From Liquidambar formosana (taxonomy: Eukaryota > Streptophyta > Magnoliopsida > Saxifragales > Altingiaceae): a stretch of DNA of 64,000 nucleotides. The position numbers were made by a program, and so were the translations under genes. Below, one piece after another: positions 11,550 through 22,121 of this stretch. The first letter of the stretch is position 1, and every line of letters starts with the position of its first letter. The notes under the pieces are model-generated. The model did no database searches. It was not told the origin of the DNA and saw nothing but the letters and a program-made list of their open reading frames with translations. The stretch spans positions 32,142,759-32,206,758 of the forward strand of contig CM077824.1 of NCBI GenBank assembly GCA_039720395.1, in the 5' to 3' direction.

Positions 11550-14500
11550 ATGGCTGCAACCAAGACTCAAACAAGCAGCTTCTCTCGCATTTCATCGGCT
11601 GTACCCTCGTCTCGGACCCCTGGACTCAAGTATGGACCAAATGGTACAATCTTCATCTCCTCCGGGATCGCAGACCTTGACAGTAATTCTCTTAATTCCC
11701 ACTTTCTTGGAATTTAGTTATTGACAGAAACCGAGAAATATTTTATGTTTTTGCATCATCCTATTGGTTTCAGTCAGGTAGCTGTTTTCTTAGTAGATTG
11801 TTTGTTCATCTCTGATTTGTAGAGATCTTAGGCGGTGGCTTCCCTCTAGGAAGCCTAGTCATGGTGATGGAAGATACAGAAGCACCTCATCATATGCTTC
11901 TTTTGAGGAATTTCATGTCTCAAGGACTGGTTCATAACCAACCACTTCTCTATGCCAGTCCATCCAAAGATCCAAGAGCTTTTCTGGGTACTTTGCCAAG
12001 TCCAGTATTGTCCAAAGATGATAAATCTCGTGACCATGATTCAGAACAGGTGCCCCTCGTCTTTAGTCGCCTTCTCTCTCTTCTTTGTTTTCTTGTTTAT
12101 CTATTTATTTTCTGAATTGGGTAATTTAAAAAATATGAATTTGCGAATAGAAAGTATCATGAAATTTCAGGAGAAGGCATTGAGGATTGCTTGGCAGTAT
12201 AAGAAGTATTTTGGTGAACAGAAACAGAATTTAGATAGTCATAGAGGTAAGATTGTGTAAAATTATTTTTTTCCTTCCCTTGTTTTAGGTTATAAACGTG
12301 CTTGATGTTAATTTAATGAAGGTTAAGAATTCAGATTTAGTCTTGTGAATGAATCACATTGCTTGAATTTTCATCCAGATAAAATGGGGACAAAGCTGTT
12401 TTGTTTTTGTAAGGCAAAGCACAGTTTTCACCAGTTGTGAATTGTTAGGAGTCCTGAAATATTCTCACATTTTTGTTCATTCACTGGAAAATTTCTACTT
12501 GGAATTGCTGCATTGCCATTCTCACTTTATAGAGTTTCACAATTACTAGTCCGTTACTAAGTGTTTATCGAAACATTTTCTCAGTTTGATTATAATGTGT
12601 ATTATACTATCTTGTGCTTATAATGCTTTGGATGAATTCTATTCTTTTGACAAGGGTACAACATCAATGAGACACCTAGCAACACTAATACTCCAAATGT
12701 ACTTGAACTCAACTAAATACAATATTAAATGACAGATGTATAGTAGTATTGAAATCTGTGTGAAGTTTTTTGAGGATTTAATCAGGTTAAGCCAGCTTTA
12801 TTGAGTTGAGCTTGACTGATTAGGCTGTACTAAAATTTGAACTTTTTTACCTGAAATGTATCCCCTCAAGCGAAATAGTTTACTCACTCTACAGGTATGA
12901 GTTTGCCCTTGAGAAAATTGAAGTATCGATTTTTCCAAACCTTGGTTAATATATCATCATGAATGGGGATACCTTGCGTCAAGGTCTGTGGAGCAGGATT
13001 TGTCATGACATATGCCATACTGTTATAATCACTCTGCTGGATGGGAGATTGGTGTAAAACTGAAATTTTTTGGTTGGGGGACTGTAGTTAATAGAATTTT
13101 ATAGGGTTGTTCTAATCCATTCTTGCTGAGCAATAGTTGACCATGTATAGGAACTTTAAAAAATTAGGTTTAAATCATGGAAGAGAGACTCAATGGGTGA
13201 TCCATTCTCGTTGAGCTAAGGATATGGGTTTAGTTGAAGGCTTTTAAGATTGGTAGAGACACGGTTTCTATTTCATATTTGCAGTATGCAGATGATGGTT
13301 TGTTCTTTGCTTCTAGGGATGAGGAGAAGTTTATGAATTTACTGTCTATTTTGCAATCTTTTGAGTTAGTGTCACTGCCTATGGGTGAATATGGGTAAGA
13401 GTTCTATCATTGAGCCTTAATTATGATCAGGGTGAGATTGGGAGGTTAGCTGCTTTGCTAGGGTGCGGTGTTGGTGAGTGGCCTTTGAACCATTTGGGTC
13501 TTCCTTTAGGGGGTAATCCCTATTTTGATACTTTTTGGGAGTCAGTTGTTGAGAGGGTCTTCCTTTATGCATTTACATCATTTTTTTTAAATTTATTCTT
13601 TAAAACGTGATCCATGTAATACTTCATATGTGATTGAAGCAATAAGCAGGGAAGGTGTAACTACAAAAGAAGCTAATTATATTATAGTTGTGCAGATGCT
13701 AAGCATGAGTACTGCAATGACTTTGACTTGCGGAAGCCCCTGGAGAGGCATTTTCTCAGTGGACAGAGCATAGATTGTGTTAGCATTCAAGATTCTCCAA
13801 ATGTTGCCACTTTTCGTGATCAGTGTGCCACTTTTTTAGCTCAATTTCCAAGGTATGCTAAATGCTTGTGTTCAGATTTCTACTTATGCAAGTTTGTCGC
13901 ATTTCTGGTTTGCAAAGACTGATTTATTTTTATTGTTGGTTCTCCGGATTGTTACTTATGCCAGCGGTGAAGACAATCATTCATCTATATTGTTTCTCCA
14001 GAATGTCTAGACTCAAAACTAATTTTATAATCATTTTGCTAAGAAATGTGTTTGTAGCTCACTTCAAATAGGGATATAAGGCTTTGACAAGTTGAATATT
14101 GTGTATTGGAAATGGAGAGGAATAGGATGATTAGCCTGGGATTGAGTGGAATGTGGCCAAATGCCCTGAAGAGCTAATAATTGGCAGTGAGCGTAGCCTA
14201 CTATGATCTGTTTGATATATGTTGTGCTTTGTTTTCTAAATTGAACCGCCCAAGAAATTCTTAACTTTTCAATGCACATTTGAAACTTTGCTCCATTGTA
14301 GACCTATCTAGTTGTTTATCCCACTTGTTATAAATTTTCCTGAGATATGCAATTTGAAATGCACAACTCTGTTTTAGATGCGGTGTAATATTTTGAGGAT
14401 ACTTAGAGGAACTCAAATGAGGAGGGAAGAGTAAAACAAGAATTGTTTATTTTTACTTTTGATTTATGTATCAGAATCTTTGTTGCAGTGGTGGTAACTG

Positions 14501-16454
14501 GTAAGTGATAAATTTCTTGCTTTCTTGATGTCAAATTCCTTCCTATTTTCAAATATTGAACAATTTAAAGAGTGCTATTGTAGATCCTTCACATTTTTGG
14601 TTGCCTTGAACAATGCTCACTTGCACCTAATTGTGCATTCTGGTCCTGAATCTTCTGTCAGCATCATAAGCCTTTTCTACATAATATGGTGGACAACATC
14701 CTTAAGAGATATCCAAAGTTCCACATGGATCTGTTTAACCATTTTAGCTTGTTGCCATTTGGTTTTTCCTTTTATTTTACTTCTTACATAGACTTATTAT
14801 TATTATTATTATTATTTTATTTTTGGCCCAACGAGGGGTATCCCAAACCAGTGGGCCCAAACTAATCCCCCTGTGATGGCAAAAACCACCCGCAAGCCCA
14901 TGCACCGTCATAGACTTATTATTTAAACCATCCCTTTCTTTGTCTAATTAGTGGGTAACATATTCAATTACCTAAAGGCACCACTTTGCTTGTTTATGAG
15001 GTTAATCCAGCCCATTTGGGATATTTTAGGTGGTACACATTTACATGCATTATCTTATGTATTTCTTCTTCTTCTTCTTCTTCTTTCCACATTTATTCCT
15101 TACCATCTTTCGATTTTATTTGCAGAAATGATGGCAGCATTTCATGCACTGGTCGTATTGCCATTCAGTCATTCTGTGCTCCACAATGTGAATATTCCAA
15201 TATGGTCAGTTGTGTTGATATATTTAAGCTCTCATTTACCCAAAGCCTATGGGCTATAGTTGCTTCATTTATCATTTGCTTTAAATTTCTGTTGAATTGT
15301 TATGATGTTCTTATACTTTCTTAGAAAAAATTTTCTTCGAGGAAGAACTTTCTTGTCAAGCTCATCTTTCATATCCTAGGCAATTTTCTCCACCATTACC
15401 ACTTATGGAAAAGTTGGCCATTTGCAATACTAACCAGCATTGACAAACTTTTGTTACATACTATTATTGTAGGAATGGGATATGCTTTCCTTTATCAGAT
15501 CCCTGAAAGGCATGATACGGTCTTCAAATGCAGTTGCTGTCATAACATTCCCTCCTTCCCTTCTTTCACCATCCTCCTCTAAAAGATGGCAACATATGGC
15601 TGACACCTTGCTTTCTGTCAGAGCAATCCCAGGTATAATGTTACCTTCACCTCTACTTTGCATTCTTGCCATTAATTTTTGTCTTAGGATAATCCTCAGA
15701 GGACACTTGTTTCAGACGAGGACAAGGAGCTGGCAAAACTCCTCACTGGTTACCAGGACATGGTTGGCCTTCTCAATGTACACAAAGTGGCACGCATTAA
15801 TACACAGGTACCATGAAAGTGTTTTCTCCCTGATTTTATGTATATAGGTAGTGCTAGTTGTGCCCTACTTTTTATTGCGTGCAATCCATATACATGTGTG
15901 CATCATGCAAACACAGACACACATCTTCAGCATGTTGAGTCTGGTTTAAGTTTCTAATTTTTTTTTTTTTTTTTAACTGGCCCTTAAGTATGGGCCTGAG
16001 ACATTTTAAACCTTTTAATCCATTAAATTTCTCGCACTTGGTATGTTGGATCTGGTGAGCTTTTGCTTGAATCAGTGAATTTTTCCAACAATGCAGCACA
16101 TGGTTCATAATTCTCTTCTTATACCACTCATTGTCTTCTTCCTTTAAATTTTCTGCAAAGCACTAGCCCAATCCACAAATTTTCATGGAGAAACATGATA
16201 TTATTGAAGTACTTTTCCAAATTTTGTGCATTATTTCTCGAACCTTATTTCTACTCTTATCTTGTCGAATCAAAATTGTCCTTCAGGTTCCTGTAATTCT
16301 AGAGGCAACCACATTTTCTATAAAGTTGCAAAAGCGAAGGTCTTTAATTTTGGAATGTATAAATCAAGCCCCCATCGATGGTTCAAGTGGGAGTTCGTAT
16401 GGCACTTCTGGTAGTTGTTCTGGGTCCTCCAAGAAAGGGGTTCTTGACTTTTAG
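11550..16454 (+). CDS. ELP4: Elongator complex protein 4
   Basis: Eight exons: 11550-11682, 11823-12049, 12171-12246, 13696-13852, 15126-15204, 15473-15632, 15716-15807 and 16287-16454. All joins are GT-AG and in phase, giving 1092 nt and 363 residues, close to the usual plant ELP4 length. The N-terminus has SSGIADLD followed by [18 protein letters not shown] (about residues 45-62), the start of the RecA-like fold (PAXNEB family). Exon 4 carries [11 protein letters not shown]. Exon 6 has [20 protein letters not shown] and exon 8 ends in a serine/glycine-rich tail SSKKGVLDF. In other organisms Elp4 forms the Elp4-5-6 ring of Elongator, needed for modification of tRNA wobble uridines. The start codon is the first ATG in frame with this fold; an upstream ATG at 11520 is in a different frame. 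Introns 3 (1449 bp) and 4 (1273 bp) hold repeat insertions. It is unrelated to the neighbouring dehydrogenases. Confidence 0.95.
13195..13585 (+). mobile_element. LINE reverse-transcriptase fragment in ELP4 intron 3
   Basis: The plus strand translates in pieces to [42 protein letters not shown] and [24 protein letters not shown] is the reverse-transcriptase catalytic motif, and the GLPLGG region is typical of plant L1-type LINE polyproteins. At least one frameshift (near 13245) and an in-frame break near 13398-13420 show it is dead. No 5' end or poly(A) tail was located. Confidence 0.75.
14800..14910. repeat. Dispersed repeat fragment in ELP4 intron 4
   Basis: An ATT trinucleotide run (about 14790-14818) is followed by GGCCCAACGAGGGGTATCCC and AAACTAATCCCC. 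The reverse complement of the same block recurs near 50500-50545 (GGGATTAATTTGGGCC, ATACCCCTCGTTTGGC). It may be the 3' part of a SINE or another short retroelement; the class is unresolved. Confidence 0.45.
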
Positions 16455-17386
16455 TTCCCAGCTTATTCTCATAGAAGTGTTTCTCAGCAGTAAGCTATTC
16501 AGCTTGTTAAATCCCAAGAGATTCCTTCATGTCCTTGCTCATTAACTGGCATTGCGTAATTTTATTTTATTTTGAATCTATTCGGTGAGAGCTTCAAAAC
16601 AAGACCTGTGATGAATGGGATATTATGTAAAAAAGGTTTGACGAAATTCCTCCGTGAGAGATTCTTTAGTCAATTATAACAATTAATAGAGAATTTCCTA
16701 TGTCCATTAATTGACCAATTGAGAAATTTTGTTGAAAAATACCCTCTTCAATTAAGATCTCATTCTATCTGTCTATATGTGTTATGTGTGTATGTATATA
16801 TATATATATATATATATATCAAGAAAATTCATTCTCTTTGTCTGTGTCAAAATTTAGCTTCACCCATCCTTCATAGGGTGGCTATCGCCTAATAAACCTC
16901 AGTTTTAATCCAATCATTATTACTTCTCTTTATATCTTTGTTTGTTTGATGAGAATTAATGAGTTATCATCATTTAGTTTCGGAAAATTTGAGTAGATTT
17001 TATCAAGCTTTGGGTGCAAGGGCCATGCATGCAAGAAAATAGAAGCGGTATAAGGATAAGAATATGTGCATTGTATGATCTAGAAATTGAAGTTGACAAC
17101 TTTCTAAGGTGAAAACGATTGTGACATGCTCATCAAGGTGCAGAATGAAGAAGAAATTTTTAGAAAATTACTCATCAAAAAAAAAAAAAAATTCAGAAAA
17201 CTAAACCTATTCGGAAACTTTGCGATCTATCACAATTAATGTTCCTCTCTGTATTACGAAATAGAATTATGGAAACCTGAGCTTTAACACAAACCAAAGT
17301 GAAAGGACTGGGAGACAATTGAAACCACTAATCTCTATCCATCCTCTCATCCTACCATAGAGTCATTTATCAAGGGAAACAAAAAT
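16455..17386. other. Intergenic between ELP4 and the pseudogene
   Basis: The 3' ends of ELP4 (plus) and the dehydrogenase pseudogene (minus) converge here. It contains a (TA)n run at 16796-16820 and an A-run near 17178. An AT-rich stretch after the ELP4 stop (about 16560-16580) could hold the polyadenylation signal. No gene is seen. Confidence 0.5.
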
Positions 17387-19202
17387 TCAGAGGGAATTTT
17401 CGGGTTTCAATGTGTTCCCAATATCGATAACGAAACGGTATCTAACATCGGCTTTCACTAGACGCTCCATTGCAGTATTCACGTAGTCCATCGGAATAAG
17501 CTCAATGTCTGCTTTTATGTTATGTTTTGCTGGCAAAATCAATCATCTCTTGTGTTTCTTTCATCCCTCCAATGCAACTCCCAGCTACTATCTTCCTTCC
17601 TGTCAATCGACAATCGTTGTTAGTCATAATTTTCTCAGTTGAGTTTACCTCAAATCCATCAGGGCAACAAGAGGTTGCCACCTAAGAAGAGTGAGAGGGG
17701 AGAACAACATTCATGGAAACCTCTCAAAGTATGCTTGTGGCATAGACAAGGGTGTTTCACATATAAATTCTTCTAATAAAAGCTGCAAAGTGATATTAAC
17801 CTAAGCCATGTTAAACCAAGGAAACAAGTGAGTAAGTCATATGCTCACCCACAAGCAAAGGAAAGATTGGTAGCTCAAGTGGCTTTTCTGGTGCACCAAC
17901 CATGACAAGTTTCCCATGAGACTTCAGAAGGCCAAGCAATGGTAGAAGAGGATGAACTGCAGAAACTGTATCAATGATACCATCCATTGTCCCCATAGCA
18001 GCCTACATAGTTAAAATAATAACATAAGAAATTAGTAGACACAAACGAATCTATGTTAATACTTGTAACAATAACATTGTGCCCTTGTCACCCTATGACC
18101 CTGGATGTGTTTTCTAGAGGACATTGTTTTGACTCCTTATAGCTATCGCTGCTTATGTGGGTATGGAGCATCTCACGCGAGTCATAAGGGGATTTCTCTG
18201 GGCTGAAGCCTCGGCTGGAGTAAGACATTGGGAATACTCCTAATCATTAATAAAACAAACCTATAACACAGTCCAAACCTCATACCTTCATTTGCTCTGG
18301 GTCACGGCTGACCAAAAATGAGTCTGCACCAAGATGCTCTATAGCTTCGTTCTTCTTGCTAGGAGAGGTACTGATCACAGTCACTTTAACCCCAAAAGCC
18401 TTGGCAAATTTCACCGCTACATGGCCAAGCCCTCCTAGACCCACCACACCCAAGTGCATATGAGGTTTGGTAAGTCCAAAATATTTCAATGGGCTATACA
18501 CAGTGATCCCAGCGCAGAGGAGAGGAGCACCAGCATCAAGTGGCATGTTATCAGGAAAACGAATCACATAGCGCTCGTCCGCGACCATGGAATTCGGAGT
18601 ATCCTCCATATGTGATGCTTCCATCATGGTAAGTTGAACCATAGGTGAGTACCATTTTTGGGCAGTAATTCTCAAGATGATTCTCGCAGCTGTCGCAAGA
18701 GTGGCATGCTCCAACCATGCACCCCACGCCCACTTTATCTCCAACTTTGAACTTTTCTACCTTGTTCCCAACCTCTGTCACTACGCCCACAATCCTCGTG
18801 CCTGTATTAGACATTTCAGTGAACATAGATTCTAGATGTGATTTAAATTATAGTGAATTTTCAATCTTTTTTTTTTTTATCATTAATTGAATGAACATAA
18901 ATAGAGATATACTATGTTCATTCAACACATAATTTCTTTTCATATCGACACATAAGTTTTTTTTAAAATGTTTTTGAAATGCTTAGCACATCAACAACAG
19001 TATCATTCGGAGAAAAAAAAATTAAGTATAAAAGTTAGAGATGAATAGAAATCCTTCTATTTAATTTTATTTTGATTGTTCTTTCCAAAATCTATAAAAT
19101 TTCAACCACTTATATTGGTCAATTTTATAAAACAAATGTTGTCCACTCTTTCGGGGTTTTTTTTTTTTTTTTCTATACAAACATCGTACCTAATAAGTTC
19201 AA

Positions 19203-20417
19203 GGGTAAATTACATTAAGACCCTTTGTAGAATCTAACAAATACAGATACACCCGCTCACGTTTATGAAATTACACTAACACCTACTTTACAAAATAAAC
19301 TATAAAAAGACCCCTCCCTCTAACCTCCATCCCTCCATCCATTAATTCGTTAAATCATACCCAATTTTTTTTAAAATACCCTAACTACCCTTATTGGATG
19401 ATAACTTTCATGTTAAACATATATAACTCATCAATCCAATTCATTCATCTATTACATTCGAATTTTTTTTTTTTTTTTTGACAAACAACTAAAAGATAAT
19501 ATATAAATATAAGAAAAATGGCAAAAACTTAAATTTTTATCCAATTGATGTAATAGCTGTGAGATTTGCTCATTAAAAACAATTATTTATTTAATTAAAA
19601 TTTTAATTGATGTGCTAAAAAGATTACATATTTATAAGAAAAATGTTAAAAAGCTTAAATTTTTTGTTCAATTGAAGTGGTAGTTGTTAGATTTGTTCGT
19701 TAGAAACAATTATTTATTTAATTGTAGGGCCTTGAGCACATGATGATGCCGAAGGCCGGGGGGGGTGCCAACCTAGTTGGGATTCCTTGACTCTCCCTAA
19801 TGCTTAAGGACCTTTTATGAAAAAAAAAAAAAACAAAAAAAAAAAAAAAAAAAAATGATTTGCCAAGTTGCTACCTCATTTGAGTAAGTAGTTTGGGTAA
19901 AAAAGAAAGGGGGGTGGGGCTTTGTAGCATTACTCATATGTAGAAATAAATTAAAAGAATTATTACAATGGAAATGCACATATATATAGAGGTGGCAACT
20001 TGGCAAATCAATTTTTTTTTTTTTCACACATCAATTAAAAAGTTTAATTAAATAAATAATTGTTTCTAATGAGCAAATCTGACGGCTACCACATCAATAG
20101 GACAGAAATTTTAAGCTTTTCACATTTTTCTTATATATATATATATATACCTTATCTTTAGTTGTTTATCAATAGATTTAAAAAAATTCGAATGAACTAG
20201 ATGAATGAGTTGGAGTGAAAGTTGTCATCCAATAAGGGTAGTTAGGGTAATTTCGAAAAAAAATTTAGTATAATTTAACAGATTAATGATTGGAGGTTAG
20301 AAGAGAGGTGTCTCTTTGTAGTTTATTTTGTAAAATAGGATGTCAGTGTAATTTTATAAACATGAGGGGGTATATCTGCATTTGTCAGATTCTATAGGGT
20401 CTTAATGTAATTTGCCC
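19203..20417. mobile_element. Non-autonomous MULE in pseudogene intron 2
   Basis: The termini are GGGTAAATTACATTAAGACCC and, inverted, GGGCAAATTACATTAAGACCC. The 9-bp duplication TAAGTTCAA lies immediately outside (19194-19202 and 20418-20426). The inverted arms extend about 400 bases each, with the inner part partly repeated in tandem (19490-19600, 19610-19720). There is no transposase frame. A related single arm is at 34641-34890. Confidence 0.88.
19727..19856 (+). mobile_element. SINE-like retroposon fragment nested in the MULE
   Basis: A GC-richer block (GCCGAAGGCC, GTGCCAACCTAGTTGGGATT) ends in a long A-rich tail (19819-19855), sitting in the AT-rich centre of the MULE. The tail suggests retroposition, but I found no clear target duplication or polymerase III boxes. 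Confidence 0.35.
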
Positions 20418-21251
20418 TAAGTTCAAAACTATTTTTTCTTATTGGAAAAAATATATATATAGATACATATACATACCCTGGAACTAGAGGGTACGTAGAC
20501 ATGCCCCAATCGCTCCTCACACTATGAAGGTCAGAGTGGCATATCCCACAATAGAGCACTTTGAACCTCACGTCTTGCGCTCCTGTTGCCCTGCACCCAT
20601 CACATCAATAACAACCCAAACACCCTCAATTATCAATATTATCATCGTCATCATTGACAGCACCATTTAAACCAAAACCATGTAGATCTATTTCCAATTA
20701 GATCATAATAAATATAAAAAAATTATGCTATATCATGTGCCTTAGGAATTTCTTACGTGTGTAAATATCTTGAAACCTCTTTCTAAAAAATAAATAAATT
20801 AAAAAAAAACCCATTATGCATTTTCTCTTCCTGAATCTGACAGCATAGCTAGGATTTTCCATATTTAATTATTGGTGTGTCTAACATCGTGAACATGTAT
20901 ATCAAAAATAAAATGACAAAATGGGAGAATCAATTAATCCCGTGATAAAAATCTTTACTTATTTTTAATTCATATTTTGCGAAATTTACCGTACGTTGGA
21001 TTAGATAATCTTTCCACATAGATTATACATGCAAAAAATCAAAAAATCAAATTAATCCGAGATTAAGAGTCACTTCATCTATAAATGTGAGCTTTTTAGT
21101 AATTAAAAAGATAAGTTTTTTTATGGAATGGCTACAAGTCTTGGATCAACTTGATTTTTTGTTATTTAACCCAATGATGGGTTTTGCAAGCAAAATATAA
21201 ATTAAAGATGTGTTATTTAAAAATTTGTGTAAGAAAATGTATATGTTGATT

Positions 21252-21293
<42 letters not shown>

Positions 21294-21548
21294 AACATCT
21301 GTATGTATGCATGTACAAGATGGATTACCTTCTAGAGAATTTGAAGGGAGAGAGGACACCGGATGTGTCTCTGGCTGCCCACCCGAAGGCCTTCTGCGGG
21401 TGTTCTGTTTCCGGTGATTTTGCCATCTTTCTTCCTTGTAATAAATAAATTATAAATATAAAAATAAAAGAAAAAGAAGCAAAAGAAAAAGTTGAGAATA
21501 TTTGAGAGGGAGAGAAAGAGAGGTTTTGTGCAGTGGAGGTTTTGGAGC

Positions 21549-21607
21549 TTTATATGGGAAAGCAGAGGGGTTTGGTTTTGGATTTGGCTGACGTAGTCGG
21601 TGAGCTA
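21549..21607 (-). promoter_or_regulatory. Promoter of the dehydrogenase pseudogene
   Basis: On the minus strand, a TATA-like CATATAAAG (about 21549-21557) lies 120-130 bases upstream of the ATG. The conserved element GCTCACCGACTACGTCAGCC (21586-21605) lies about 30 bases further upstream. The same arrangement precedes the three intact paralogues. The ACGT core with TGACG fits a bZIP-type site; the factor is unknown. Confidence 0.6.
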
Positions 21608-21817
21608 ATTGAATTGAGTAAGAGAATCGTATGGGTCCTTCTCTCTGGGCTGCCGACGGATTTTTGAGGAAATTATGTTTTTGTTAGTTGGACATTAGTC
21701 TCCCTCATTCCTTACTTTAATATTTTCTTTTCGATGATTCTGGAGGAATCACGATGGAGAAAGCATACATCTGATGGCTAATAAAGTTTGAATTTTATAA
21801 AGGGCAACGATGATACG

Positions 21818-22029
21818 AAAACAAAAGCACCCACAGTCTTTAACCCAAAAAAAAAAAAAAAAGCACCCACAGTCAAATCATGGTTAGAAAAAATAATAAA
21901 TTTGAAAATTTTTTTTTAAGTAGAAAACAAAAGCACCCACAGTCTTTAACCCCAAAAAAAAAAAAAAAATAGCACCCACAGTCAAATCATGGGTAGAGAA
22001 AATAATAAATTTGAAATTTTTTTTTTAAA
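21818..22029. repeat. 105-bp tandem duplication
   Basis: Two near-identical units start with GAAAACAAAAGCACCCACAG at 21818 and 21923. Each contains an internal repeat of AGCACCCACAGTC separated by a poly(A) run. It lies immediately left of the solo LTR. Confidence 0.85.
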
Positions 22030-22121
22030 TAGATTAAAATTCATTTGTGATTATGATTTGACTATCATTATTTTTAATAATGACAGTCAGTCATGTTAGC
22101 ACAGCCCTTTTATATAATGGT

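Larger units (their letters stand above)
17387..21426 (-). pseudogene. Frameshifted CAD-like alcohol dehydrogenase gene
   Basis: Exons, in transcription order: 21329-21426, 20477-20590, 18286-18801, 17849-18002 and 17387-17599. Exons 1, 2 and 4 match the functional copies in length (98, 114, 154) and read cleanly; exon 2 includes [12 protein letters not shown]. Exon 3 is 516 instead of 514 nt because of two extra bases. One follows the PGHE codons (GAGGATT for GAGATA) and produces a stop about 20 codons later. The other is after YGGYS. Exon 5 has a third extra base (CTGGCAAAA for CTGCAAAA on the plus strand), giving a stop after DFASKT. All splice sites, the TATA-like box and the ACGT promoter element are retained. 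Intron 2 is enlarged by a MULE. The divergent C-terminus [11 protein letters not shown] shows it was a distinct paralogue. A base-calling error in the assembly is the main alternative. Confidence 0.88.

Noticed and set aside
13410..13610. Short plus-strand frame in ELP4 intron 3 as a possible exon
   Set aside because: It matches LINE reverse transcriptase sequence, and the ELP4 reading frame continues correctly from exon 3 to exon 4 without it.
18280..18826. Two overlapping minus-strand frames that could be taken for two separate genes
   Set aside because: They are the two halves of exon 3 of one dehydrogenase pseudogene, split by a single extra base.
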